DNA of 64,000 nt from Acetobacteraceae bacterium ESL0709 (GTDB lineage Bacteria; Pseudomonadota; Alphaproteobacteria; Acetobacterales; Acetobacteraceae): the NCBI GenBank assembly GCA_029433415.1, contig JAQTIA010000002.1:199501-263500 (forward strand), in the 5' to 3' direction. The notes under the pieces were generated by a model. It searched no databases. It worked only from the letters and a program-made list of their open reading frames with translations, and was not told where the DNA came from. Position numbers and translations under genes: made by a program. This document shows, in pieces, positions 1-10,941 of the stretch (position 1 is the first letter of the stretch; the number at the start of each line of letters is the position of its first letter).

Positions 1-773
1 GCTACGATATCGCCTGATTCCGTGGTGGCTATCAATCCAGCCATATGAGTATCAATAAAGCCAGCGTCATAATGAAAGCGGAAGATCTGGCTCGTATGGT
101 GTGTCTCAAGAAAGAGTTGGTTCGTGATTTTCGTTGCGGCTGTGAGTAGTTTTTTTTCAACCAGTTTCGACTTGAAAGTTTCATTTCCTGTAATGTTGAG
201 TGCTCCTATGATTTTCCCCCAGGCTCCCCATAAAGGAACAGAGCAGCAGAACAGATCCTCAAACTCTTCCAGATAATGTTCTGAGCCACTGAGGAAGATG
301 GGAATTCCCTCCTGTATGGCACAGTTTGGCGCATTTGTACCGAGGTCACACTCCTGAATGCGTCGGCCTGTGTGCATGGCAAAAGTACGCGAAGCCGGGT
401 TTGTCCCCTGTTTGGTGCGAATGATCAGGCTTTTTATATTAGTGCAATAAACGACCCAGTTGGCTCCTCCGAAAGAATCCCAGATTGCGTCAATTTCCTG
501 CCCGACGATGGAGGCCAGATAACGGTCAGATTCACTTAGAGGATACGAAAAATAAGCTTTCCCTGTCAGACATTGGTCATCTGGCGAGAGGCCATAACCA
601 TGGCTGCGTTGCCATGACTGGATCAGGAAGGGAGGGATTGCTGCATTTTGAACAGTTAGGCCCCGTCCGATTTGTTGTTTTGTGTTGTGCAGAAGTCGCT
701 TGTAGTCCTGTTCCTGCATGTTGTGTGATTGAGCGTCAGTCATGATAGGGATCATATGGGGATGAGTGTCCAT
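1..773 (-). CDS. AcoR-type sigma-54 activator, N-terminal part
   Basis: The minus-strand frame from an ATG at 773 is open to the left window edge, giving about 257 residues. The segments SWQRSHGYGLSPD, NLGTNAPNCAIQEG-like (DLGTNAPNCAIQEG here) and SVPLWGAWGKIIGALNITG are typical of the GAF sensor region of AcoR/acetoin-glycerol type enhancer-binding proteins. The AAA+ and Fis domains would lie outside the window. The gene diverges from an alcohol dehydrogenase and an aldehyde dehydrogenase, which suggests it senses an alcohol or ketone and controls them; that is inference. ATG 743 is an alternative in-frame start, and neither start has a clear ribosome binding site. Confidence 0.8.
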   Translation of the reverse strand, partial: MDTHPHMIPIMTDAQSHNMQEQDYKRLLHNTKQQIGRGLTVQNAAIPPFLIQSWQRSHGYGLSPDDQCLTGKAYFSYPLSESDRYLASIVGQEIDAIWDSFGGANWVVYCTNIKSLIIRTKQGTNPASRTFAMHTGRRIQECDLGTNAPNCAIQEGIPIFLSGSEHYLEEFEDLFCCSVPLWGAWGKIIGALNITGNETFKSKLVEKKLLTAATKITNQLFLETHHTSQIFRFHYDAGFIDTHMAGLIATTESGDIV

Positions 774-884
774 ATATGGAACAGTGCGACAGAATGTACA
801 GATATGAAACAGTTTTCGGAAGAACTTTTTTCACCCTTATTGTTTCACGTAAGGCAGGTGTTATTTCATGGGAGGAAAGCAGGC
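769..884. promoter_or_regulatory. Divergent control region with inverted repeats
   Basis: This lies between the AcoR-like gene and the GMC dehydrogenase gene. TGAAACA at 805-811 and TGTTTCA at 841-847 form a 7-bp inverted repeat with a 29-bp spacer, a layout fitting a dimer-bound upstream activator site. A 12-bp palindrome, TCCATATATGGA, at 769-780 overlaps the regulator's start codon and could serve autoregulation. The only GG-N10-GC spacing facing the dehydrogenase is at 871-884, and it lacks the usual TT before GC, so the sigma-54 promoter is not convincing. The roles are inferred from position. Confidence 0.3.
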
Positions 885-942
885 GCCTAATAGAGCCATA
901 ATAGTTTCATTTATTCACATTTTCGTTACATGAGTATAGTAA

Positions 943-2541
943 ATGGACAGTAAAAAATTCGATGTCGTAATTGTTGGCAGTGGTGCGGCCGGTTGTGTGG
1001 TGGCAGGATACCTCGCGGAAAAGACAGATGCCCGTATAGCTGTCATAGAAGCAGGAGGACGTGATACAGACCCACTCATTCATATCCCTGCAGGCTTCAG
1101 CAAAATACTGGCCGACGACAGACATGTCTGGAAGGATCATACAGTCCCGCAATATGGTACGGAACGCCGTTTCCGTTCAGGGAAAGTCCTGGGTGGCGGA
1201 ACCTCAGTCAATGCCATGTGTTATGTCCGTGGTCAGAAGCGTGACTTTGACGCCTGGAAACAGGCTGTGGAAGGGCAAGGAGGATGGTCTTATGAGACTA
1301 TGTGGCAGAATTATATAGAGCAAGAATGTAATGACAGTTTCCATGACAGGCATCACGGGGTTAATGGCACCTTGTCTGTCCAGCTTCCCCAGACGATCAA
1401 TAAGCTCAATCGGCAATGTCTGAAAGCTTTTCAGGAATATGGCCTGCCCTATAATCCTGACTATAATGGAGACAGCCAGCTTGGTGTCTCGCCTGTGCAG
1501 TCCAATGTCAGTAATAAACGTAGATGCAGTGCCGTTGATGCTCATCTCCGTCGTCATCTGAAATCAGGGCGCGTCAAATTATTTTCCCGTTGTACGGTTA
1601 CGCGGGTGATTATTGAAAATGGTCGGGCCGTTGGTATTGAAGCCCTTAAGGGCGGAAAACGCGGCATTATCCGGGCGGGATTGGTTATTCTCAGTGCGGG
1701 GGCCGTCCATAGTCCGAAGATCCTCATGCATTCAGGAATAGGACCAGGAAAGCAGCTGGAGCAGTTCGGTATTAACGTGATCGTTGATGCGCCACAAGTT
1801 GGTGAAAATCTGCATGATCATCCGATTGTACCGATCAGTGCTTTCGTCAAAGGCGACTTGGGTTACCAGAAGGCGGCTCAGGGGCTCGGTGTTATCAAGA
1901 CAGGGTTGCGTTATATTCTGACCAAGGATGGTCCGGCTTCAGGCAACGGGATTGAGACGGTCTCGTACTGGAATCCGATGGATCTTGCAGCAGAGCCGAC
2001 TGTGCAATGTTATCATACTCCGATTATCTCTCAGGATGGTCTCAGTCCGACGGGCAAGCGTTCAGGCGTGACGTTTGAAGTCGTCGTGCTCCAGCCCAAG
2101 AGTCGTGGCTGGATCCGGCTGAGAGATAGTGATCCGACATCTATGCCGCTGATTAACCCGAATTTTATCGGTCATGAGGAAGATCTCAAGGTTGCTGTGG
2201 AAGGGGTCAAGGCCATCCGTAAAGTTATGGTTCAGGAGTCTCTGGTTTCGCTTATTGATGAAGAGGTTTCCCCTGGTCCAAGGGTTCAGAGTGATGAAGA
2301 TATCGGCCAGTGGGTTAGGGCGGTCGCGACGACAATGTGGCATCCTGTTGGCACCTGCCGCATGGGAAGCGATGAGCAGGCTGTTGTGGATGCTCATTTA
2401 CGCGTGAAAGGTGTGTCGCATCTTCATGTCATTGATGCGTCCATTATGCCCAATATCATCAGTGGCAATACGAATGCGCCCACACAGGCGCTGGCGCGTC
2501 ATGCCGCGAAATTACTGGTCTCTGACTATTTTAGAAATTGA
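943..2541 (+). CDS. GMC-family FAD alcohol/choline dehydrogenase
   Basis: This 532-residue protein is of normal family length. The FAD-binding motif GSGAAG is at residues 12-17 and the adenine-ribose-binding Glu at 36 (VIEAGG). The second GMC signature region is around 250-265 (LSAGAVHSPKILMHSGIG). The catalytic pair is expected at His467 (MWHPVGTCRMG) and Asn511 (SGNTNAPT). No signal peptide or haem motif is seen, so it is probably a cytoplasmic or peripheral flavoenzyme passing electrons to a quinone or oxygen, as in AlkJ and BetA relatives. The substrate cannot be read from sequence. An aldehyde dehydrogenase follows 42 bp downstream, fitting a two-step alcohol-to-acid oxidation. Confidence 0.88.
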   Translation: MDSKKFDVVIVGSGAAGCVVAGYLAEKTDARIAVIEAGGRDTDPLIHIPAGFSKILADDRHVWKDHTVPQYGTERRFRSGKVLGGGTSVNAMCYVRGQKRDFDAWKQAVEGQGGWSYETMWQNYIEQECNDSFHDRHHGVNGTLSVQLPQTINKLNRQCLKAFQEYGLPYNPDYNGDSQLGVSPVQSNVSNKRRCSAVDAHLRRHLKSGRVKLFSRCTVTRVIIENGRAVGIEALKGGKRGIIRAGLVILSAGAVHSPKILMHSGIGPGKQLEQFGINVIVDAPQVGENLHDHPIVPISAFVKGDLGYQKAAQGLGVIKTGLRYILTKDGPASGNGIETVSYWNPMDLAAEPTVQCYHTPIISQDGLSPTGKRSGVTFEVVVLQPKSRGWIRLRDSDPTSMPLINPNFIGHEEDLKVAVEGVKAIRKVMVQESLVSLIDEEVSPGPRVQSDEDIGQWVRAVATTMWHPVGTCRMGSDEQAVVDAHLRVKGVSHLHVIDASIMPNIISGNTNAPTQALARHAAKLLVSDYFRN

Positions 2542-2544
2542 TAA

Positions 2545-3930
<1,386 letters not shown>

Positions 3931-3940
3931 AATAATTACA

Positions 3941-3969
3941 GAGGGCGAAAAATATCTGTTTTCGCCCTC
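3941..3969 (+). terminator. Hairpin after the aldehyde dehydrogenase gene
   Basis: GAGGGCGAAAA and its exact complement form an 11-bp stem around a 7-base loop, starting 11 bp after the stop codon. No T-tract follows, so termination may be partial and some readthrough into the downstream transporter is possible. Confidence 0.6.
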
Positions 3970-4069
3970 CATTGGAGGGAAATTTTATAGCCTTTAACGT
4001 TTTGGCGATGGTTTTTGCTGTATCTGCTTGCGAAAAGAACGAAGGTCATAAAGTCGCGATAAGACTTTT

Positions 4070-5551
4070 GTGGCCGCAGAAAATCGGGGTTTCGCGCCTA
4101 TGCCTTCAGACGATCAGACAAATCCTGCTGCAGTCCTTTCTTCATCTGAAAATGGAGAAGAAGTAGAAAATAACGCACTTGGTCCACTGGACCCTACTCA
4201 GCTTAAAATCATATTTATTGGCGTTGTGGCGGCTTTGGCGGGATTGATGTCCGGTCTTGATATTGGCGTTGTGGCAGGTGCGCTGGAGTTTTTTGGCAAA
4301 CGCTATCAAGCATCGACCTTCGAGCTCGAATGGGTTGTTAGTGCCATGATGGCAGGGGCTGCGGTAGGGGCGGTCTGCGCCGGGTGGATGTCACATCATC
4401 TGGGGCGTAAGAAATCCCTTTTTATCGGTGCCGCCATTTTTGTTATTGGCACTCTTGGGTGCGCACTATGCTGGTCAGTCAGTTCCATGATTGCTTTCCG
4501 TGTGATTATGGGACTGGCGGTCGGTCTTTCGGCTTTTACGGCGCCGCTTTATCTCTCTGAAATTGCCAGTGCTGACTCTCGTGGGGCCATGGTCTCGACC
4601 TATCAGCTCATGGTGACAGTCGGTATTTTCATAGCATTCTTGTCAGATACATTTTTTGCCTATACGGGCAATTGGCGGGCCATGTTTGGTGTGGCCGCCA
4701 TTCCAGCGGTGCTGTTTCTGATTGGTATTATTTTCCTTCCTTACAGTCCACGCTGGCTGATCATGCAAGGGCGGCACAAGGAGGCGCGCGGTATACTACT
4801 TGATCTGCGTGATGATCCGCTGGAAGCGGCCAAAGAGATTCACGCTATCAAGGAACAGCTTGAAACGAAGCAGGAAGGATGGAAACTCTTTAAACAGAAC
4901 AGCAATTTCAGGCGCTCCGTGGCCTTGGGGATTATGCTTCAGGCCATGCAACAGCTCGCTGGCATTAATATCGTCATGTATTATGCCCCCAAAATACTTT
5001 CGACGGCGCATTTTGATACCCAATCCCAGATGTGGTGTACGGCCATGATTGGTATGATCAATATGCTGGCAACATTCGTTGCAGTCGGATTGGTAGATCG
5101 TTGGGGGCGCAGACCTATTCTCTTTACGGGTTTTACCGTCATGGCGGTAGGTATGGCCTGTCTGGCGCTTTTGCTTCATAGCGGCATGAAGAGTGAGGAA
5201 TCACAGCTTGCGGCTGTTTTCATGCTTATGATTTTTTGTGCTGGCTTTGCCATGTCCGCGGGGCCACTCATGTGGGTTCTGTGTGCCGAGATTCAGCCTC
5301 TGGCAGGGCGTGATTTCGGAATTGCCCTTTCAACACTGACAAACTGGCTGACTAATTTGCTTGTGGGAGTGAGTTTTCTGTCCTTGATGAAAGGACTGGG
5401 CACAGATGGTACTTTCTGGCTTTTTGCTGCATTGAATGCAGGTTTTATTGTGCTGACCTATCTTTTTGTTCCAGAAACAAAGGGAGCGACACTCGACAGG
5501 ATCGAAAAGAATCTCATGAATGGGACGCGGTTGCGAGATATAGGGCGGTAA
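4070..5551 (+). CDS. MFS sugar-porter family transporter
   Basis: This 493-residue membrane protein has twelve predicted hydrophobic segments. Sugar-porter signatures are GRKKSL after TM2, PYSPRWL at the end of TM6 (family usually PESPRWL), QQLAGIN in TM7, DRWGRRP after TM8, and PETKG near the C-terminus. These place it with GalP/AraE/XylE-type proton symporters for hexoses or pentoses. The start given is GTG; an in-frame ATG at 4100 (MPSDDQ) is an alternative and would remove ten residues. It lies about 140 bp after the aldehyde dehydrogenase gene, behind a hairpin, so co-transcription is uncertain. The sugar cannot be named. Confidence 0.88.
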   Translation: MAAENRGFAPMPSDDQTNPAAVLSSSENGEEVENNALGPLDPTQLKIIFIGVVAALAGLMSGLDIGVVAGALEFFGKRYQASTFELEWVVSAMMAGAAVGAVCAGWMSHHLGRKKSLFIGAAIFVIGTLGCALCWSVSSMIAFRVIMGLAVGLSAFTAPLYLSEIASADSRGAMVSTYQLMVTVGIFIAFLSDTFFAYTGNWRAMFGVAAIPAVLFLIGIIFLPYSPRWLIMQGRHKEARGILLDLRDDPLEAAKEIHAIKEQLETKQEGWKLFKQNSNFRRSVALGIMLQAMQQLAGINIVMYYAPKILSTAHFDTQSQMWCTAMIGMINMLATFVAVGLVDRWGRRPILFTGFTVMAVGMACLALLLHSGMKSEESQLAAVFMLMIFCAGFAMSAGPLMWVLCAEIQPLAGRDFGIALSTLTNWLTNLLVGVSFLSLMKGLGTDGTFWLFAALNAGFIVLTYLFVPETKGATLDRIEKNLMNGTRLRDIGR

Positions 5552-5663
5552 GGAGATAAGGAAATCTCTTATCGGAATGTTTTCAAAAACATTTATTCAG
5601 GATGAATATCTTTTTTGAAGAGCGAAATGCCCCAGATATAAGCTGGCCAGAGTATGTGATAAT

Positions 5664-6908
5664 TCATTGCTTGTCCTGAGTTCTTTTCTGATTGAGGAAA
5701 GATACTATGATAGTCGCTGCTGTAATGATTACTGGATAAACCAAATGAGAAGGTTCCTGTAGAGCTAATATAACAGCCAGAAGAATGGCAAAGGAGGCGG
5801 TAAGTCGCTGGACCATATTTTCAGAGGTGCGCTCCAGGATTAGGGCTGTGATGCCGTAAATCAACAGGACGTTCATTCCTGCTGAAGAAAGCAGGGTGGA
5901 AAGGGGAATGGCAAACAAGGTGGTGAGAAGGACAATTGTGGTCATTGTGCCACCTGTTATGGTGACGGCGATAAAAGGGATGCCATTTCTTTCAATCACA
6001 AGGGGGCGGAAAGGAATCATCTGTGAGACGATACGGGACAGACTCCAGATTAACGTAAAGAGATTGGCCCAGATCAGCAAGCAGGCTCCAAGAGCGACAA
6101 CTTTTTGTGCCAATGCCCGGTCACCAAGAATGTGATTCATAACTTCCAGAAAGGGATGTTCGTTCCAGTAAGAAGGACCACCTTTCATGATAATAAAAGC
6201 GCACAGGCCATAGAAAAAGAACGCAAGTAGCCATGAAAGCGCCATGGCAAGAGGAAAATTTTGGGCAGGATTCTTGAAATTGTCTGCCATGCCGGGAGCG
6301 AATTCCCATCCCGTAAAGGCAAAGAAAATCAGGGAGAAGGGAGAAAGGGCAGAAAAGGTCGGTGGAGGAAGAGCGGTTACGGAACTCATATGATAGAGTG
6401 TCCAACCTCCTGAAAGAACCAGAAGCAAAAGAAATGTCATTACGGAAATAGAACTATAAGTTCCAATACGTGCAGCGCCTTTTACGGAGAACAGATTGGC
6501 TATAGTGGTTGTTATAAGAATGAGACAAGCACCGATCCAGGCTGGCAGAAAAAAGGCGCCTTGCAGGTAGTAGCCCCCTGTCAGGGCGATAGAGGGCAAC
6601 CCCAGGATGGTAGCTCCCAGCATGAGAGCCAGAGTGAGGTTTTTACCGATAGGACCGAAGGCACGCTGGGCAAAATAAATGATTCCGCCAGCGCTGGAAT
6701 ATCTTATAGCCAGGATGCTAAAGACGATCAGGAAGGGGATAACGGTGAAAGCGGCGATGAGCCAGCTCCAGAAAGACTGAGCTCCGATTTTTGCAGCAGC
6801 CAGTCCTGGAAGGACAAGTATTCCTGCCCCGAGTACACTGTTGAATATCAGTGCGGCTCCTGAGAAAGGCCCTAATTGAGGGTGGGTCTTGTCCGGCGTG
6901 AGGGCCAT
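5664..6908 (-). CDS. APC-superfamily amino-acid permease/exporter (YjeH-like)
   Basis: This 414-residue protein has about twelve hydrophobic segments. Near residue 28 it carries the helix-break motif GAGILVLPG, which marks the substrate site of the APC superfamily. WEFAPGMADNFKNPAQNFPLA in the middle matches the conserved TM6-region stretch. Length and motif resemble YjeH, which exports methionine and branched-chain amino acids, but the direction and substrate here are inference. It is convergent with the MFS gene and 44 bp downstream of the glycosyltransferase on the same strand. The ATG has no strong ribosome binding site. Confidence 0.78.
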   Translation of the reverse strand: MALTPDKTHPQLGPFSGAALIFNSVLGAGILVLPGLAAAKIGAQSFWSWLIAAFTVIPFLIVFSILAIRYSSAGGIIYFAQRAFGPIGKNLTLALMLGATILGLPSIALTGGYYLQGAFFLPAWIGACLILITTTIANLFSVKGAARIGTYSSISVMTFLLLLVLSGGWTLYHMSSVTALPPPTFSALSPFSLIFFAFTGWEFAPGMADNFKNPAQNFPLAMALSWLLAFFFYGLCAFIIMKGGPSYWNEHPFLEVMNHILGDRALAQKVVALGACLLIWANLFTLIWSLSRIVSQMIPFRPLVIERNGIPFIAVTITGGTMTTIVLLTTLFAIPLSTLLSSAGMNVLLIYGITALILERTSENMVQRLTASFAILLAVILALQEPSHLVYPVIITAATIIVSFLNQKRTQDKQ

Positions 6909-6952
6909 AATAGATTTTGTTCACAAAGATTCAGAGAGAAGGTGCTGCCTGT

Positions 6953-8446
6953 CTAGAACAGATAAGGTTGAACAGCGCTGAGCTGGCTTTGTACTATCCG
7001 TTTTTCTTCTGGAGAAAGATATTCCATAAAGAATGGAAGCAATCTTATGGTCAGGACATGGTCTTTATGGACCAGTGATAAAATGCTTCTGATCGTACGC
7101 GGCCCTGAAAGGAAATCCCTGACAAGACGGACAAAAGGAAGGTCGTCCCATTTCCGGTTATTAGGTGATCTGGTGCACGGAACTGTATCAAAATTTTCCC
7201 ATGCAGCGGGAACAGGGCGATCTGCGATCAAAGGTTCATGGGGGACGGCCGTCAGGAAGGTTCGTCTCTGACTTAGCCCTCCCTGTTTCTGGAGGCAGAT
7301 GGCTCCGGTCTCTGGGGCAGGAAGACGTTGATAAGGTAAAAAACCACTGAGTCTGCTGTCAGCACGAATAAGGAAATTAATGGGGTTATTATGAGAGTCC
7401 AGTGCAAAAATCAGTGACGGAGCCGGTAGAAGACTCTGGTCGTAAAGCAGGAAAATTTCTGATTGTCCCTGCGGACGTTCTTGCAGACATGCAAATCCCG
7501 CCTGAACCTCAAGTTTCTGCATGTTCCAAGGGAGAAGGCGGGCGATTTTGAACTCCGCCTGAACTTTTTTGTCCTTGAGCGTTTTATCAGACAAGGGAGG
7601 AAAAAGAGGTTCCAGTGCCAGTAGTGCCAAAGTAGCGGCTTCGGTGATAAGGGGTCGCATCCATTGCAGCAGGGCGACCGTCCTGCCCTGAGGGCGGCTA
7701 TCCTGAATAGAGTTCAGTTCTTCTGAATAAAGTTCACCAGTGGAGAGTGAAGCAGGGTGCCCTCTTAAAGCGCGGGCAACCAGCTCTTCCATGCTGCCTC
7801 CGGGATAATAGAGGATGTTGGCTGTTTGCCATTGAGCGGGGGTACGTGTCTGCCCTGGTTGCTCCCACTCAATATCATCGCCTTCCGCTGTAACATAACG
7901 ACCCTCTGATAGTGGGAAATAATGGGAATTTTCCCATTGTTTGTTAAAAAAGGCCGGGCGAATGAAAGATTTGATCCATCGGTTGAGGGGATGACCAGCT
8001 GGACCATGTCGTGTGAAGGCATGGAAGTCAGGGTAATCGGGATGAAGTATTTCCTGATTGGATCCATACGTGCAGCGATGAAGTGCTACTGCATTAACGG
8101 GGGGAGCGTAATGGGCCAGAAAATCGTGGATATCATCGTGTCTATACAAATTCAAATATTCATCTGAATCAAGAAAACCGACCCAGTCAAAGCTGTCTTT
8201 TAGCCCGTTCAATGCATCCAGATAGACAATCCGCTTACGGTCGGGAAAGGCATTTGCTACATTTTCAATGCGGAACAGCCTGATATCCAGATGCAATGAG
8301 GCGGTTTTCAGAAGAAGGTCCGTCCCGTCGTCAGAATGATCGTCAAATAAGACGAACGTGTCGATTCCAAGCTTCGCATGCCATCCCAGCCAGGGAAGAA
8401 TGTCTTTTCGTTCGTTACGGACGATGCCGACCAGAGCAACCTTCAT
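6953..8446 (-). CDS. GT2/GT92-like glycosyltransferase
   Basis: The first 250 residues carry a nucleotide-sugar transferase domain: MKVALVGIVRNERKDILPWL at the start, VLFDDHSDDGTD near 32-43, and the metal-binding FLDSDEYL near 90. This pattern is common to GT2-type and DUF23/GT92-like enzymes. The C-terminal half (about 250-497) has no motif I recognise. No signal peptide or membrane segment is seen, so it is probably cytoplasmic. No capsule or LPS genes adjoin it, so the acceptor is unknown. Confidence 0.72.
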   Translation of the reverse strand: MKVALVGIVRNERKDILPWLGWHAKLGIDTFVLFDDHSDDGTDLLLKTASLHLDIRLFRIENVANAFPDRKRIVYLDALNGLKDSFDWVGFLDSDEYLNLYRHDDIHDFLAHYAPPVNAVALHRCTYGSNQEILHPDYPDFHAFTRHGPAGHPLNRWIKSFIRPAFFNKQWENSHYFPLSEGRYVTAEGDDIEWEQPGQTRTPAQWQTANILYYPGGSMEELVARALRGHPASLSTGELYSEELNSIQDSRPQGRTVALLQWMRPLITEAATLALLALEPLFPPLSDKTLKDKKVQAEFKIARLLPWNMQKLEVQAGFACLQERPQGQSEIFLLYDQSLLPAPSLIFALDSHNNPINFLIRADSRLSGFLPYQRLPAPETGAICLQKQGGLSQRRTFLTAVPHEPLIADRPVPAAWENFDTVPCTRSPNNRKWDDLPFVRLVRDFLSGPRTIRSILSLVHKDHVLTIRLLPFFMEYLSPEEKRIVQSQLSAVQPYLF

Positions 8447-8509
8447 GGCGCGTCATTTTCCTTCTGATGGACTGAGACGGGTAAACGAGCTGTAAACTTA
8501 CAATAAAAA

Positions 8510-10873
8510 CTAGCTCATGGTAAGGTTAATTCGTGCTTCCTGGAATAGCTTGAAAATATCAGTGATAAGCTGTGTCTTGACACCAGACATTTTCCCGGGG
8601 CTTGCGACATAAACAGCTAGCGTCAGATTAACTGACATATCATTGAGCGCCGCAATGGAGATTCCCGGAGCTGGATAAAGGAGAATGCTGTCTTTTTGCT
8701 GTCCTGCGGCTTTCATGATCAGCGCACTTGCCTGATCAAGGTCACTATTCACAGGAAGCGTAAAAGAGACTGTCAGCTTGGCAGGGATATTGCCAAAGCT
8801 GGCATTTTTGACGTTGGACGTAATAAATTGCGAGTTGGGGACGATCAGTGTACTGCCGTCTCCGAGCCTGATGTCTGTTGTGCGTACATTGACGCGTTTG
8901 ACTTCGCCCCTGTTTCCGCCAACTTCAATAACGTCGCCAGCTTCTATCGGGCGTTCAGCCAGAAGAATGAGGCCAGAAATAAAATCCTTTACGATAGATT
9001 GAAGACCAAACCCGACACCTACTGAAAGTGCGCTGACAACCCAAGTCAGATTCTGAACGGAAAGTCCAATAAGCGAGAGTAGAACAAGCCCCACCACAAT
9101 CCATCCACAATAGGTGGAAATACTGAGGATGGATGTTCTCAGACCCATTGTTAGCGTGGTGGTCGGAAAAAATTTCTTGTCCAGCCAGAATCTGATGCCC
9201 TTGATCAGGTAATGAGAACCAATGACGAGAACGAGGCACCCCAGAAGAGTTTCAGGTGAAACGGCAACGCCATGGAAAGTGCTCCCCGCAAAAACGTGAT
9301 GCAGGCGATCCATGATCCCTGTGAGGGTAAAGTCTCCACCATTGGTCAAAAGAGCTGCAAAGAGCAATAGAAACAGCAGGGATCCAAGGGCTGAGATTAA
9401 TACATTAAGGAAATCCAGCCTGCGCCGTGTAAGGCCGAGTGTCAGGAGATGCCGGCCTGTTACGGTACCGGGCGAGAACATGATTGTGATGAAAGCCTGC
9501 CAGGCCCCAATAAAACAGCCTGTAATGCTGGCAGCGTAGAAAAGACTGACCAGAGCCACATTTGTCGTAAAGGCTAATGCGCTATAGCCTGTCAGGATCC
9601 ATCCGGCATTCAGGATGGTATAAAGCCAGATGATGGTCTGGAAAAATCGTCGGCTTCCATGGGAAGGAGCTGCTTCTTCGTCGATACTATCTGTTTTCGA
9701 AGTTGATTGGGAAGAAGAGGTTGGTTGCGGGATGAGGGCGAAACAGCATCCCAGCGTAATGAGTGATAAGAGAGTTTCTAGGAAATTAATCGTTGCGGGG
9801 ATTGGCAGATCCTGAAGCTTCATGGTCCTTACCAGCGCATCACAGAAAATGGCCAGAGTGAGCATAAGGCAGGCTTTGTGGTTGCTTTTGCCTTCAATAA
9901 GGCGTCCCAGAGGTAGTCCCGCCCCCAGAATAAAAGCGCAGACGGGTAAGGTCTGTCCCATAACCCGCTCAGTTTCATTAATGTCTGACGTAAAAATTGT
10001 TGACCAGCCCACCCATAGCAAAAAGGCCACGCCGCCGAGCAAGGTGCCACAGAGGCAGTGAATCAGGCGGTGGGCTACTCTGGCGTCAAGGAGTTCATGA
10101 TTTATCCATCTGGTCAGGATGGCAATGAGACGTCTTCTGAGAAATAATCCCCCTAACGCGGCGACGCAAAGAATGATCATTGTGCTGGTTGCGAGCAGGA
10201 TGCCGGTTCTCAGGGAATGATTATGCGTCAGGGAGAGAGGATAAACAGGTAACTCTCCGATGAGATTATGCCAATATGTCAGGCTTACGGGAGATGCATT
10301 GCGGCGGGAAAGAGTTGCGTGCTGGAGTTTGTGGCGCAGCGTATCAAGGTCGTCCATCAGGTTGCGAGCCTGAAGGTTATAGAAACGCGCTCGTATAGTG
10401 AGGGTTTTGACGAGCTGCGCAGTTTTTTGTGTTTCGTTTCTCTGCCGGGAGATAGAGGGATCCTCATTAGTTGACTCTGTCTTCGGGCCAAGAATATCCA
10501 GCACAGAGCCTATTGTGCTGTCATAGTTCTGGAGCTGGGAGATGATGGAAGATGTATCATCCTTGACCGTCCCAGCGTCGGTCCGCAGTGCCTGTAAAGT
10601 GCTCTGGTTAAAGGGTGTCTGGGAAGATTTTATTCGTGTGATGATATTTTGCAGGGTCTTGTTATCTGTTTTGAGTTTACCGTCCATTGACTGGATAACA
10701 TCGTTCCAGTCGAGGCGGGGCATGACGTCTGCGATTGTCGTGTTTTGTGAAATGGCCTTGTTTTCTGCGGAATTGTTCTGCGGTACTGCTTCTGACCATG
10801 CCGAAACGTGAAGTCCTCCTGCTGTTATGAGTATACCGGCAAAAATCAGCGTGCAACGCAAGACACGTCTCAT
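8510..10873 (-). CDS. Large MscS-family channel with DUF3772-like N-terminus
   Basis: This 787-residue protein starts with a signal peptide (about 1-28, ending near VSAWSEA) and a periplasmic helical region (to about 205). Many membrane helices follow, and the MscS core lies at about 590-787. The pore-lining helix and beta domain are clear: SVGVGFGLQSIVKDFISG, LLAERPIEAGDVIEVGG, and DGSTLIVPNSQFITSNVKN. It is far larger than MscS (about 286 residues) and resembles DUF3772 mechanosensitive channels. It probably releases solutes on osmotic downshock. It stands alone between a glycosyltransferase and pyrD. Confidence 0.87.
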   Translation of the reverse strand: MRRVLRCTLIFAGILITAGGLHVSAWSEAVPQNNSAENKAISQNTTIADVMPRLDWNDVIQSMDGKLKTDNKTLQNIITRIKSSQTPFNQSTLQALRTDAGTVKDDTSSIISQLQNYDSTIGSVLDILGPKTESTNEDPSISRQRNETQKTAQLVKTLTIRARFYNLQARNLMDDLDTLRHKLQHATLSRRNASPVSLTYWHNLIGELPVYPLSLTHNHSLRTGILLATSTMIILCVAALGGLFLRRRLIAILTRWINHELLDARVAHRLIHCLCGTLLGGVAFLLWVGWSTIFTSDINETERVMGQTLPVCAFILGAGLPLGRLIEGKSNHKACLMLTLAIFCDALVRTMKLQDLPIPATINFLETLLSLITLGCCFALIPQPTSSSQSTSKTDSIDEEAAPSHGSRRFFQTIIWLYTILNAGWILTGYSALAFTTNVALVSLFYAASITGCFIGAWQAFITIMFSPGTVTGRHLLTLGLTRRRLDFLNVLISALGSLLFLLLFAALLTNGGDFTLTGIMDRLHHVFAGSTFHGVAVSPETLLGCLVLVIGSHYLIKGIRFWLDKKFFPTTTLTMGLRTSILSISTYCGWIVVGLVLLSLIGLSVQNLTWVVSALSVGVGFGLQSIVKDFISGLILLAERPIEAGDVIEVGGNRGEVKRVNVRTTDIRLGDGSTLIVPNSQFITSNVKNASFGNIPAKLTVSFTLPVNSDLDQASALIMKAAGQQKDSILLYPAPGISIAALNDMSVNLTLAVYVASPGKMSGVKTQLITDIFKLFQEARINLTMS

Positions 10874-10941
10874 GGGGGATACCTCCAGGGGCGTTATGGG
10901 GTGTCTCAGATCATAGAGTGCAGGATATCCTGCAGGGTTCT

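Noticed and set aside
485-745. 86-codon plus-strand frame
   Set aside because: It is antisense to the AcoR-like coding region, which shows clear family motifs.
5552-5663. Hairpin between the MFS and permease genes
   Set aside because: Only a 6-bp AT-rich stem near 5555-5573 is present, too weak to call a terminator.
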